DNA of 64,000 bases from Planococcus sp. MSAK28401 (GTDB lineage: Bacteria; Bacillota; Bacilli; Bacillales_A; Planococcaceae): assembly GCF_018283455.1 (NCBI RefSeq), contig NZ_JAAMTH010000001.1:1159501-1223500 (forward strand), read 5' to 3'. The notes beneath the pieces were generated by a model. The model was not told the origin of the DNA. It did not search any database and saw only the letters and a list, made by a program, of their open reading frames with translations. Below, piece after piece: positions 8,286 through 16,539 of the stretch. Numbering within the stretch: position 1 is the stretch's first letter; every line of letters begins with the position of its first letter. The position numbers and the translations under genes are program-made.

Positions 8286-10265
8286 GTGTTGAAAAAAGCT
8301 GTTGAAATAGAAGATTTACTCGAATTAACTTCCGTGACCGACCCGAAGGTTTCACCCGACGGGAAACGCGCGGTATTCGTCCAAACAAAAATGGACGAAG
8401 AAGAAAATACATATTATTCGCATGTGCACCATATTTCGCTGGAAACCGGCGAGTCGATTCCTTGGACTTACGGAAAAACCCGCAATAGCCAACCAGCCTG
8501 GTCAGCAGACGGCCGCCACATCGCTTTTCTATCCGACCGCAACGACAAGAACCAATTGTATGTCCTTCCAGCAGGCGGCGGGGAAGCGCGCGCTGTGACG
8601 GATTTTGAAAAAGGGGTGAGCAGTTTCCGCTGGTCGCCTTGCAATAAGAAAATCTGGGTCAATGCGCTGGTGCAGGACGGAAAAACATTCACGGATCAAG
8701 AACCGGAAAAAGAGGACGACAAGAAAAAGCCTGAACCTTACCGCACGACGATCATGAAATACAAAATGGATGGCAGCGGGCTGGTCAAGCAGGACTACCA
8801 CCGCCAAATCGGTTTTGTGGACCTGGAGACAGGAACGGTGGAGCAGTTGACGGAAGGGCCTTATCATTTTAGCTTGGAAGCCATTTCACATGACGGCACG
8901 AAAATGGTGTATGGATCGGCCAAAGAAGAAAATCAGGATTTCATTTTCCGCCAGTCGCTCTACATGCGCGATCTGGAAACGGGAGAAGAAACAGCCGTCA
9001 TCGAACAAGATGGATATTACGGGGATGCCGCATTTTCCTTCGATGATGCACGCTTGGCGTTTGTCGGCCATTCACGCGCTTATGAAAATGCCACACAAGC
9101 CGACTTGTATGTGTATGAAACAGCAACTCAAACGACGCAATGCCTGACAGAAGGCATCGATGCCCCAATCGGCGATTATGTCGTCGCGGACCATCAGCAA
9201 GGCGCCCAGGCACCGGGCGTCGTCTGGACGAAAGACGACCATTTATACTTCCAGGTATCTACAGATGGCGATGTGCGCCTGTATTTTGCTTCGCTTGACG
9301 GGGCGGTGTATCCGGCTTCCCCGGAAGATGAGCATGTCTACGGCTACGATATCGCTAGAGACGGCAGCTTCGCACTTGCCGCTATCAGCAACCCCGTGTC
9401 TCCCGGAGAGCTTTACAAACTTGTCATTTCGACTGGAGAGCGCGAAGCACTGACTTCTGGCAATTCAAACTACCTAGAACAAACGGAATTGATTGCAGCG
9501 GAAAGCGTCTCGCATACAACGGAAGACGATTTTGAAATACATGGCTGGCTCATGAAGCCCCGTGGATTCGAACCGGGCGGAAAATATCCGCTCGTCGTCA
9601 ATATCCACGGCGGGCCGCATGCCATGTACGCCAATACATTCGTCCATGAAATGCAATTGCTTGCAGCAAACGGCTATGGCGTCCTATACGTCAATCCGCG
9701 CGGCAGCCACGGCTATGGCCAACGCTTTGTCGATGCCGTGCGCGGCGATTACGGCGGCGGGGATTACCGCGATATCATGGGGGCGCTCGACAATGTTCTC
9801 GCAGAAAATGACTGGGTGGATACAGAGCGGCTCGGCGTAACCGGCGGCAGCTACGGCGGTTTCATGACCAACTGGATCGTCTCGCATACCGGGCGTTTTA
9901 AAGCGGCTGTGACCCAGCGTTCGATTTGCAACTGGATTTCCTTTTTCGGCGTTTCAGACATCGGCTATTATTTCAGCGAGTGGCAGCACGGAGCCGCCAT
10001 GGACAATGTCGATAAGCTATGGGAGCATTCCCCGCTGAAATATGCGAAAGACATCCACACGCCGCTGCTCATTTTGCATTCGGAAAACGACCATCGCTGC
10101 CCGATCGAGCAAGGAGAGCAATTATTTGTCACGCTGAAAAGCATGCACAAGGAAACGGAATTTGTCCGTTTCCCGGAAGCGGACCATAATTTATCGCGCA
10201 CCGGCAAACCGAATTTGCGTTTTGCCAGGTTGCAGGAGATTGTCGGCTGGATGGAGCGGCTGTGA
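8286..10265 (+). CDS. S9 family (prolyl oligopeptidase-type) peptidase
   Basis: A 659-residue serine peptidase of the acylaminoacyl-peptidase branch. The N-terminal two-thirds is a WD40-like beta-propeller (repeats such as PKVSPDGKRAVF, PAWSADGRHIAFLSD) that would limit access to small peptides. The C-terminal alpha/beta-hydrolase domain carries the triad: Ser522 in GGSYGGF, Asp602 in SENDHR, His634 in ADHNLS. There is no signal peptide, so it is cytoplasmic. I start at GTG 8286, eight bases after AGGAGG; the frame stays open upstream to 8127 but the lead there is unlike the family. A promoter is seen at 8206. Substrate unknown; N-acyl amino acid release is possible. Confidence 0.88.
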   Translation: MLKKAVEIEDLLELTSVTDPKVSPDGKRAVFVQTKMDEEENTYYSHVHHISLETGESIPWTYGKTRNSQPAWSADGRHIAFLSDRNDKNQLYVLPAGGGEARAVTDFEKGVSSFRWSPCNKKIWVNALVQDGKTFTDQEPEKEDDKKKPEPYRTTIMKYKMDGSGLVKQDYHRQIGFVDLETGTVEQLTEGPYHFSLEAISHDGTKMVYGSAKEENQDFIFRQSLYMRDLETGEETAVIEQDGYYGDAAFSFDDARLAFVGHSRAYENATQADLYVYETATQTTQCLTEGIDAPIGDYVVADHQQGAQAPGVVWTKDDHLYFQVSTDGDVRLYFASLDGAVYPASPEDEHVYGYDIARDGSFALAAISNPVSPGELYKLVISTGEREALTSGNSNYLEQTELIAAESVSHTTEDDFEIHGWLMKPRGFEPGGKYPLVVNIHGGPHAMYANTFVHEMQLLAANGYGVLYVNPRGSHGYGQRFVDAVRGDYGGGDYRDIMGALDNVLAENDWVDTERLGVTGGSYGGFMTNWIVSHTGRFKAAVTQRSICNWISFFGVSDIGYYFSEWQHGAAMDNVDKLWEHSPLKYAKDIHTPLLILHSENDHRCPIEQGEQLFVTLKSMHKETEFVRFPEADHNLSRTGKPNLRFARLQEIVGWMERL

Positions 10266-10269
10266 ATAG

Positions 10270-10310
10270 AAAAAAGCCAGGCGGAGATTTTTTCTCCGCC
10301 TGGCTTTTTT
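10270..10310. terminator. Bidirectional terminator between convergent genes
   Basis: AAAAAAGCCAGGCGGAGA pairs with TCTCCGCCTGGCTTTTTT. It serves the peptidase gene and the opposing hydratase gene. Confidence 0.88.
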
Positions 10311-10312
10311 GA

Positions 10313-11089
10313 TTAGCGCCCTTTGAATTCCGGTTTGCGTTTCTCGCCGAACGCGAGCAGCGCCTCAACGCGGTCCTCTGTCGGTATGGTGATTTCGTAA
10401 GCTTTCCGTTCGATTTGAAGCCCTGTTTGCATATCGGCGTTCATGCCGTGTTTAATGGCAAATTTAGCTTGCTGCAACGCGATTGGCCCGTTCGCTAAAA
10501 TCGAGTCCGCAAATTCGCCTGTCATTTGCGCCAAGTCGTCTGGCGCAGCGAGGCGGGTGACGAGGCCGTAATCGAGTGCTTCTGATGATTTCAAGCGGCG
10601 CGCGGTCAAGATCAATTCCATCGCTTTCGCCTCGCCGATCAATCTCGGCAGGCGCTGCGTGCCGCCGGCGCCTGGTATGATCGCAAGGCTCGTTTCGGTC
10701 AACCCGAGCAATGTATCGTCCGCTGCGATGCGGAAATCACAAGCCAAAGCAAGCTCCATGCCGCCGCCGAACGCGTAGCCATTGATCATGGCAATTGTTG
10801 GCTGCGGCAAGTTTTCGATGGTCGTGAACACTTCACCGATTTTGTAGAGATTGCGCTTGACCTGGTCTTGCGTCAAGGTCTTGCGTTCTTTCAAGTCGGC
10901 CCCGACACTGAAAGCCTTGTCGCCAGCACCGGTGAAGACGACGACCCGAATATCGGGATTGATGCGGATCGCTTCTGCCACTTGGCCAAGTTCAGCGAGC
11001 ATATCGTAATTGAATGCATTCATCGAATCCGGCCGGTTCAAAGTGATGAACGCCAAATTTCCTTTTTGTTCATAATGAATTGTTTCCAT
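10313..11089 (-). CDS. Enoyl-CoA hydratase/isomerase family protein
   Basis: A 258-residue crotonase-fold protein. The oxyanion-hole segment is AFSVGADLKERK (about 60-71), and the second is NGYAFGGGMELALACDFRIAADD. Both catalytic-type glutamates of true hydratases appear in the second half (TSLAIIPGAGGTQRLPRLIG), so 2-enoyl-CoA hydration is plausible, with beta-oxidation as a context. I start at the ATG ending 11089, six bases after GGGGG; the ATG at 11095 directly abuts that Shine-Dalgarno sequence. No FadR box is visible here, unlike lcfB and fadN. It is divergent from the UbiB-type gene. Confidence 0.88.
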   Translation of the reverse strand: METIHYEQKGNLAFITLNRPDSMNAFNYDMLAELGQVAEAIRINPDIRVVVFTGAGDKAFSVGADLKERKTLTQDQVKRNLYKIGEVFTTIENLPQPTIAMINGYAFGGGMELALACDFRIAADDTLLGLTETSLAIIPGAGGTQRLPRLIGEAKAMELILTARRLKSSEALDYGLVTRLAAPDDLAQMTGEFADSILANGPIALQQAKFAIKHGMNADMQTGLQIERKAYEITIPTEDRVEALLAFGEKRKPEFKGR

Positions 11090-11134
11090 ATCCATCCCCC
11101 TTTAATAATCCATCCGTTAAAAACATACCACTTT

Positions 11135-11164
11135 TTGGACTAATCTGTCACCAAACTCTATAAT
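11135..11164 (+). promoter_or_regulatory. SigA promoter of the UbiB-family gene
   Basis: -35 TTGGAC (11135-11140), 18-bp spacer, -10 TATAAT (11159-11164). Confidence 0.65.
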
Positions 11165-11189
11165 GGGAACAACAGGGGGGAGCTCATTC

Positions 11190-12806
11190 ATGAATCAGGT
11201 TACATATCTCCGTATTTACCGCATCGTTTCCATGGCGATCCGATTTTATTTACAAATATCGCTTTTCCAAAGGCGCAATAGGGGCAAGTGGACTCCAGTC
11301 GTTGAACAGCGCTGGAATGAGCTCGTCACCCGCCAGGCAAAAGAATACAAGGAACTGGCGCTCAAGCTGGGCGGCCTGATGATCAAATTGGGCCAATTCT
11401 TGTCCACCCGTGCGGATATCATGCCGCCGAGCTTCTTGGCGGAGCTTGAGGGACTGACGGACCGTGTGCCATCCGTGCCGCGAAAAGACATCATCGAAGT
11501 GATGGAGCAGGAGTGGAATGTCGAGCATAACAATTATCTGGATGAATTATCGGATCAAGCAATCGCTTCCGCCTCCATCGGCGAGGTGTTCAAAGGCCGC
11601 TTGAAAAATGGCACCGAAGTCGCTGTCAAAGTCCAGCGCCCGGGGACCGACCGGATTATCCGCGCCGATTTCCAGGCGATGCGCATTGTCATCTGGCTGG
11701 CGAAGAAATTTACCCCGTTCACAAAGCAAGTCGACTTTGACCAATTATACGTCGAGATGACTGAAACGATTGGCGCGGAACTGAACTTCGTCCGCGAACT
11801 TCAGAACGGCCGGTCTTTTGCGGACCGCTTCGCGGAAATGAACGGCGTCCACATCCCGGTATATTACGATGAATACACGACGCGCCGCGTGTTGGTGATG
11901 GAATGGATTGAAGGCGCAAGAATCACGGACATCAGTTTTATCGAAGAGCACGGGCTCAACCGCCATGAAATTTCCGAGCGATTGTTCATCCTGTTCTTGG
12001 AGCAAGTGCTGTATGGCGGCCAGTTTCATGCCGACCCACACGGCGGCAATATCCTGTTGAAGCCAGATGGCACGATCGTGCTGATCGATTTCGGCATGAT
12101 CGGAACAATCTCCGAGCGCGATTCGCAAGCGATTCTGCTGATTGCGGAAGGCATTCTGTTCAAGAATTATGAACAAGTGCTCGACGGCTTGGAGGATCTG
12201 CGTTTTCTGTTGCCGAATGCAGACCGCGATTTATTGGCGGATGCCGTTGAACGGCTCGTCGCCGCTTACGAATCGAATGAATTGATGCAGATGGACAGCT
12301 TTGTTGTCGAACGGCTATTGAAAGACATGCAGGATATTGTCCGCACGCAGCCGGTGCAGCTGCCAGCAGAATTCGCCTTTTTTGGCCGGGCGACATCGAT
12401 TTTCGTCGGTGTCTTGCACGTATTGGATCCGAAAGTTGACCTTTTCGCCCTTGCGCGTCCGCGCGTCTTGGAATGGGCTTCGACTAAGCGTGAAGGGAAA
12501 GGCATTTTCGGCAAAGAAGACGTCTTCCGTTGGATCCTCAATTCCACAGGGCCGGCGAGGGCGTTCCCGAAAAAAATCATCAACTTTCTCGATGAACCGG
12601 AACGCATCCGCCATTACTTGGAGAACAAGGAAGGCCGGGAGCGCGAGCATCAGCGCAATCTGCAGAGCCGGATGTTCGCCGGCATCTTCTCGCTAGTATC
12701 GTTTTCCGGGATTTCATTATCCGTCTGGTTCTGGCACGAGCCGTTCCTATGGGTGTCGTCGGTATTTTTTGTCGGCTCGCTGTGGGCATTCCGTGCTATC
12801 CGCTAA
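11190..12806 (+). CDS. AarF/UbiB/ABC1 family atypical kinase
   Basis: A 538-residue UbiB-family protein, normal length. The family-specific KxGQ motif is seen in LMIKLGQFLSTRADIMP, the A-rich nucleotide loop replacement in IASASIGEVFKGRL, the VAIK-like lysine in VAVKVQRPG, and catalytic-loop and metal residues in HADPHGGNILL and LIDFGMIG. The C-terminal 50 residues hold two membrane helices, as in bacterial members. In Proteobacteria and yeast the family supports ubiquinone synthesis; Bacillales make menaquinone, so the role here is unproven. ATG 11190 follows GGGGGGAG; an earlier in-frame ATG at 11163 overlaps the promoter. Confidence 0.88.
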   Translation: MNQVTYLRIYRIVSMAIRFYLQISLFQRRNRGKWTPVVEQRWNELVTRQAKEYKELALKLGGLMIKLGQFLSTRADIMPPSFLAELEGLTDRVPSVPRKDIIEVMEQEWNVEHNNYLDELSDQAIASASIGEVFKGRLKNGTEVAVKVQRPGTDRIIRADFQAMRIVIWLAKKFTPFTKQVDFDQLYVEMTETIGAELNFVRELQNGRSFADRFAEMNGVHIPVYYDEYTTRRVLVMEWIEGARITDISFIEEHGLNRHEISERLFILFLEQVLYGGQFHADPHGGNILLKPDGTIVLIDFGMIGTISERDSQAILLIAEGILFKNYEQVLDGLEDLRFLLPNADRDLLADAVERLVAAYESNELMQMDSFVVERLLKDMQDIVRTQPVQLPAEFAFFGRATSIFVGVLHVLDPKVDLFALARPRVLEWASTKREGKGIFGKEDVFRWILNSTGPARAFPKKIINFLDEPERIRHYLENKEGREREHQRNLQSRMFAGIFSLVSFSGISLSVWFWHEPFLWVSSVFFVGSLWAFRAIR

Positions 12807-12808
12807 AC

Positions 12809-12867
12809 AAAAAATCGCCTTATCGAAATGCAGGTGTAGGGCCTGCATGCCGAAAAGGCGATTTTTT
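12809..12867 (+). terminator. Terminator after the UbiB-family gene
   Basis: AAAAAATCGCCTT pairs with AAGGCGATTTTTT, with an inner ATGCAGG/CCTGCAT stem at the tip. Confidence 0.8.
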
Positions 12868-12946
12868 ATATGTGAATAAAGGCTGCGCCGGTTCTTCCGG
12901 CATGGCAAAAAAACAATCGAAATCGTCCTTTTTTAACTGGCGGCTC

Positions 12947-12974
12947 TTGCAATTTCCGTATTCCCAGTTAAAAT
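12947..12974 (+). promoter_or_regulatory. Promoter of the YhjD-like gene
   Basis: -35 TTGCAA (12947-12952), 16-bp spacer, -10 TAAAAT (12969-12974). Confidence 0.5.
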
Positions 12975-13016
12975 AAAAATAAGAACACTTGTTCCTATAC
13001 ACTAGGGGGTGAGGAA

Positions 13017-13382
13017 ATGCCCCTGATTTCAAGGGCGGAAATAGCCGTGTTTGAGAAGCGGGTGCAATTGCCGATGGTGCTCCTCATTTTGGAACGGGAT
13101 CGCGAGTGTATCCAAAAAGGGCCTTTTAAACTGAAAGCCCCCTATCTGGAATTACTGGACCGGGCGATCGAACGGGCAAAGGGCGACTTGGCCGAAACCA
13201 TCGCGTTCATGAGGGCCAATGGCATGAAGGTGAGGCGGGGAAGTAAAGACGACAATTTCTCGGAATATGTATTTTGTCATGGCGGCTATGAAGACCATCG
13301 CCGCTATTTGAATATCCGGTTGAAAAATGCCGTTGAAGATCAATTGAGGCTTTATCTGACAGCAGCCGCTAAATCATTTTAA
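13017..13382 (+). CDS. YhjD-like conserved hypothetical protein
   Basis: A 121-residue soluble protein. The core QLPMVLLILERDRECI, PFKLKAPYLELLDRAI and YEDHRRYLNIRLKN resembles, from memory, YhjD of B. subtilis and its Bacillales relatives; no activity is known. It is mostly alpha-helical by eye, without signal or membrane segment. The ATG follows AGGGGGTGAGG. The last four bases overlap the end of comK, which is read on the opposite strand, and no terminator separates the two genes, so opposing transcripts overlap at their 3' ends. Confidence 0.75.
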   Translation: MPLISRAEIAVFEKRVQLPMVLLILERDRECIQKGPFKLKAPYLELLDRAIERAKGDLAETIAFMRANGMKVRRGSKDDNFSEYVFCHGGYEDHRRYLNIRLKNAVEDQLRLYLTAAAKSF

Positions 13383-13933
13383 TCCAGCGGCTGCTGGCTG
13401 CGAGGCGGAAACGCCCGTTTCGTCACATAATTCATCCGGTGGTTATGGACGCGTTGCGCTTTTTTGAAATAGCGGCGCAAAGATCCGGTGAACGAATGCT
13501 GGTTGCGAAGCGCAATGGGAGAGATGTCTGCAGGGACGACGACGCCATTGCTGAGCGATACCAAACTGCCTCGCCCGCTATTGTCCGCAGCGATCAAATC
13601 GATGGCATCGAAATTGAACCAGATGGAATCCTTGTTTTTCGGAGAGTGGGTAGGAAAGAAAATCAACGGATTGCCGTAATACTCACCGACAATGATTGGC
13701 GGTTTGTGTTTAACGCCAATCGCTTTTTGTGCGTAGAGCGTGGCGCTGGCGAGGGAGCCGCGATAGAAAGAGCACGATTTCGCCACAATTTTATAGACTG
13801 ATTCCTCCACCAGGAATTCGCTGCGGTCTTCAATGACGCGTGTCAAGAGCCGGTGGCCGTCCATATACGGGAGCAGCGCATATGTATTGCTGCAAATTGT
13901 ATAAGAGACAGGATTTTGATTCTTCTTACCCAT
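13379..13933 (-). CDS. comK: Competence transcription factor ComK
   Basis: A 184-residue ComK homologue (B. subtilis ComK is 192). Conserved stretches are visible: IVAKSCSFYRGSLASA, HKPPIIV near the middle, FFPTHSPKNKDSIWF, then VSLSNG and RNQHSFTGSLRRYF. ComK is the master activator of DNA-uptake genes, binding paired A4N5T4 boxes as a tetramer. The lysine-rich C-terminal end used by MecA-ClpCP in Bacillus is shortened and ends RSQQPLD. The start follows GGGGG at nine bases. The promoter region holds an AT-box, a palindrome and a CodY-like box, consistent with controlled or self-activating expression. Confidence 0.88.
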   Translation of the reverse strand: MGKKNQNPVSYTICSNTYALLPYMDGHRLLTRVIEDRSEFLVEESVYKIVAKSCSFYRGSLASATLYAQKAIGVKHKPPIIVGEYYGNPLIFFPTHSPKNKDSIWFNFDAIDLIAADNSGRGSLVSLSNGVVVPADISPIALRNQHSFTGSLRRYFKKAQRVHNHRMNYVTKRAFPPRSQQPLD

Positions 13934-13968
13934 GAATATTTACCCCCTAAATTTACTTTACATACCTC

Positions 13969-13996
13969 ATTATAATAAAAAATGGAAAATAAACAA
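13969..13996 (-). promoter_or_regulatory. comK promoter
   Basis: On the minus strand, -35 TTGTTT (13991-13996), 16-bp spacer, -10 TATAAT (13969-13974). Confidence 0.65.
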
Positions 13997-14008
13997 TAAG
14001 TATTTTCC
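13984..14008. promoter_or_regulatory. Palindrome over the comK -35 region
   Basis: GGAAAATA (13984-13991) and TATTTTCC (14001-14008) are perfect eight-base arms with a nine-base spacer. They overlap the -35 hexamer of comK, a position suited to a repressor. Confidence 0.5.
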
Positions 14009-14009
14009 G

Positions 14010-14024
14010 AAAAAATTATTTTTT
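14010..14024. promoter_or_regulatory. ComK-type AT-box (A4N5T4)
   Basis: Six A, TTA, six T; it contains AAAA-N5-TTTT at 14010-14022, the half of a K-box. It lies just upstream of the comK -35. A second perfect AT-box at the usual spacing was not found. Confidence 0.45.
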
Positions 14025-14036
14025 CAATCTCGTTGT

Positions 14037-14051
14037 AATTTTCAAAAAACT
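14037..14051 (+). promoter_or_regulatory. CodY-like box upstream of comK
   Basis: AATTTTCAAAAAACT matches the CodY consensus AATTTTCWGAAAATT at 13 of 15 positions. CodY represses comK in B. subtilis. AT-rich DNA makes chance matches possible. Confidence 0.45.
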
Positions 14052-14052
14052 C

Positions 14053-14082
14053 TTGCTTCTTTCTTGCGCTTTCGTGTATACT
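14053..14082 (+). promoter_or_regulatory. Promoter of the IDEAL-domain gene
   Basis: -35 TTGCTT (14053-14058), 18-bp spacer, -10 TATACT (14077-14082), divergent from comK. Confidence 0.5.
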
Positions 14083-14109
14083 AATGAAAAGCATTCGGGG
14101 TGAAGAAGA

Positions 14110-14349
14110 ATGGAAAACTATTATTCTTATGCTGACTTCATGAAAGCGATGGCTCAAACGAAAAAGATCACGGAAGCGGAAAAGCTGCTGAATGAGATCT
14201 ACCTGGATCTGTTCTTGAAGCATGTTCACCGCGAACAGCAGGAAACGCAATTGCTGGCACTTATCGACGAAGCCTTGGATCATAACGACCGCAAATCTTT
14301 TGACACATATACTGCACAGCTGCAAGAGCTGAAGCGGGAAGAAGAATGA
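14110..14349 (+). CDS. Small IDEAL-domain protein
   Basis: A 79-residue protein. Residues 52-56 spell IDEAL within LLALIDEALDHNDRKSFDTYTAQL, the signature of the IDEAL domain found at the C-terminus of Bacillales proteins such as YpiB. No other domain is present; the first 40 residues are probably helical. The domain is of unknown function, with proposed roles in protein interaction. The ATG follows GGGGTGA. It is read divergently from comK across a shared 176-bp region that contains the comK control sites, so joint regulation is possible but not shown. A terminator follows directly. Confidence 0.85.
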   Translation: MENYYSYADFMKAMAQTKKITEAEKLLNEIYLDLFLKHVHREQQETQLLALIDEALDHNDRKSFDTYTAQLQELKREEE

Positions 14350-14350
14350 C

Positions 14351-14384
14351 AAAACCGCCCGGAGCAACTCCGGGCGGTTTTTTT
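14351..14384 (+). terminator. Terminator after the IDEAL-domain gene
   Basis: AAAACCGCCCGGAG-CAA-CTCCGGGCGGTTTT with extra T. Confidence 0.9.
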
Positions 14385-14467
14385 GTGCCTTGAATTACGG
14401 CAGCTGGTCTTCACTGGACTGCGAAATTCTACCTGTAAACAAGCGATTTGCTGAATATACTTGAGAA

Positions 14468-14481
14468 AAAACATACGTTCG
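14468..14481 (+). promoter_or_regulatory. LexA (DinR) box upstream of uvrBA
   Basis: AAAACATACGTTCG fits the Bacillus SOS consensus CGAACRNRYGTTCG at all but the first two bases; the right half GTTCG is perfect. uvrB is an SOS gene in B. subtilis. Confidence 0.65.
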
Positions 14482-14509
14482 CTTTTTGTTAGGGGAATTT
14501 TAGGGCATA

Positions 14510-14518
14510 TGTTAAAAT
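14510..14518 (+). promoter_or_regulatory. Extended -10 of uvrBA
   Basis: TG-T-TAAAAT at 14510-14518. No good -35 is present at usual spacing, which fits an extended -10 promoter. Confidence 0.45.
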
Positions 14519-14550
14519 AGAAGTAGTGAAAAATACGGGAGGACATATCC

Positions 14551-16533
14551 ATGAAAAAGGAATTTAACCTGCAAGCCCCTTATGAACCGGCGGGCGACCA
14601 ACCGGAAGCCATCACCCAATTGACCAAAGGCATCATCGACGGCAAAAGGTTCCAGACCTTGCTCGGTGCGACTGGTACGGGGAAAACCTATACGATGTCG
14701 AATGTCATTCAACAAGTGAAAAAGCCGACATTGGTCATGGCCCATAACAAGACATTGGCAGGGCAGCTCTATAGCGAGTTCAAGGAATTTTTCCCTGACA
14801 ATGCCGTAGAATACTTCGTCAGCTATTACGATTATTATCAGCCTGAGGCATACGTGCCGCAGTCAGATACATTCATAGAAAAAGATGCGAGCATCAATGA
14901 TGAAATCGACAAATTGCGCCACTCAGCGACCAGTTCCTTGTTCGAGCGCGATGATGTCATCGTCATCGCTTCCGTTTCCTGCATCTACGGCCTTGGGTCC
15001 CCGAAAGAATACCGGGAACTCGTCGTCTCGCTGCGCAAAGGGATGGAAATCGAACGCAACCAGCTGCTGCGCAAATTGGTAGACGTGCAGTATGAGCGCA
15101 ACGACATCAATTTCATCCGCGGGACATTCCGCGTACGTGGCGATGTGGTCGAAATCTTCCCGGCTTCGCGCGATGAGCGCTGCTTGCGCGTGGAGTTTTT
15201 TGGCGATGAAATCGACCGCATACGGGAAGTCGATGCCCTGACAGGGGAAATCATCGGCGACCGCGAACACGTCGCTATTTTCCCGGCGTCCCACTTTGTT
15301 ACGCGGGAAGACAAGATGGTCAGAGCCATCGAAAATATCGAAGCGGAACTGGAAGAACGCCTGAAGGAAATGCGTGCGGAAGATAAATTGCTCGAAGCGC
15401 AGCGGCTCGAGCAGCGTACGCGCTACGATTTGGAAATGATGCGCGAGATGGGCTTCTGCTCAGGCATCGAAAACTATTCACGCCATTTGACGCTGCGTCC
15501 AGCAGGCGCGCAACCTTATACATTGATCGATTACTTCCCGGACGATTTCCTGCTGGTCGTCGACGAAAGCCACGTCACGTTGCCGCAAGTGCGCGGCATG
15601 TTCAATGGTGACCAGGCGCGTAAGAAAGTGCTTGTCGACCACGGTTTCCGTTTGCCATCCGCTATGGATAACCGCCCGCTGACATTCGATGAGTTCGAAG
15701 AGCATATCGACCAAGCGGTGTTCGTTTCAGCAACGCCAGGCCCTTATGAACTCGAACATACGCCGGAAATGGTCGAGCAAATCATCCGTCCGACAGGCTT
15801 GCTTGACCCGGAAATCGAAATCAGGCCGATCGAAGGGCAAATCGATGATCTTATGGATGAAATCCAGAAGCGTAAAGAGCGCGGGGAACGCGTATTGGTC
15901 ACGACCTTGACGAAGAAGATGTCGGAGGACTTGACGAACTACCTGAAAGAAGCGGGCGTCAAAGTCAATTACCTGCATTCCGAGATCAAGACGCTCGAGC
16001 GCATCGAGATCATCCGCGAATTGCGGATGGGCGTATACGATGTGCTAGTTGGCATCAACTTGCTGCGTGAAGGTCTCGATATTCCGGAAGTTTCATTGGT
16101 GACTATCCTCGACGCCGACAAAGAAGGCTTCTTGCGTTCGGAACGTTCCTTGATCCAGACGATGGGGCGTGCTGCCCGGAACGAGAACGGCCACGTCATC
16201 ATGTATGCGGACCGGATCACGGATTCGATGCAGAAAGCGATCGATGAGACAACCCGACGCCGCACCATCCAGGCGGCTTATAATGAAGAACACGGCATTA
16301 CGCCGGTAACCATAAAGAAAAAGATCCGCGACGTCATCCGTGCAACAGAAGCGGCGGAAGAAGCGGAAGAGTATGTCAGCAAAGCGGTCGAAGGCAAGAA
16401 ACTCAAAAAAGAAGACCGCATGAAGCTCGTCACATTGCTTGAGAAGGAAATGAAAGAAGCGGCGAAAGCGCTCGATTTCGAGCGTGCCGCAGAACTGCGT
16501 GATACAGTGTTGGAATTGAAAGCGGAAGGATGA
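14551..16533 (+). CDS. uvrB: Excinuclease ABC subunit B
   Basis: A 660-residue UvrB, usual length. It is the helicase-like damage-verifying subunit of nucleotide excision repair, handed to the lesion by UvrA and then joined by UvrC. Walker A GATGTGKT is near residues 39-46; the beta-hairpin that clamps DNA is in [12 protein letters not shown]; helicase motifs follow ([25 protein letters not shown]). The C-terminal UVR domain ([22 protein letters not shown]) binds UvrC. ATG after GGGAGGACA. It forms an operon with uvrA six bases downstream and carries a LexA box upstream. Confidence 0.98.
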   Translation: MKKEFNLQAPYEPAGDQPEAITQLTKGIIDGKRFQTLLGATGTGKTYTMSNVIQQVKKPTLVMAHNKTLAGQLYSEFKEFFPDNAVEYFVSYYDYYQPEAYVPQSDTFIEKDASINDEIDKLRHSATSSLFERDDVIVIASVSCIYGLGSPKEYRELVVSLRKGMEIERNQLLRKLVDVQYERNDINFIRGTFRVRGDVVEIFPASRDERCLRVEFFGDEIDRIREVDALTGEIIGDREHVAIFPASHFVTREDKMVRAIENIEAELEERLKEMRAEDKLLEAQRLEQRTRYDLEMMREMGFCSGIENYSRHLTLRPAGAQPYTLIDYFPDDFLLVVDESHVTLPQVRGMFNGDQARKKVLVDHGFRLPSAMDNRPLTFDEFEEHIDQAVFVSATPGPYELEHTPEMVEQIIRPTGLLDPEIEIRPIEGQIDDLMDEIQKRKERGERVLVTTLTKKMSEDLTNYLKEAGVKVNYLHSEIKTLERIEIIRELRMGVYDVLVGINLLREGLDIPEVSLVTILDADKEGFLRSERSLIQTMGRAARNENGHVIMYADRITDSMQKAIDETTRRRTIQAAYNEEHGITPVTIKKKIRDVIRATEAAEEAEEYVSKAVEGKKLKKEDRMKLVTLLEKEMKEAAKALDFERAAELRDTVLELKAEG

Positions 16534-16539
16534 TAGGAC

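Noticed and set aside
12820..13032. Small minus-strand frame between the UbiB-type and YhjD-like genes
   Set aside because: It overlaps a terminator and the promoter of the next gene, and no family was recognised.
14000..14014. Second CodY-like box near comK
   Set aside because: Four mismatches to the 15-base consensus in AT-rich DNA; only the 14037 site was kept.
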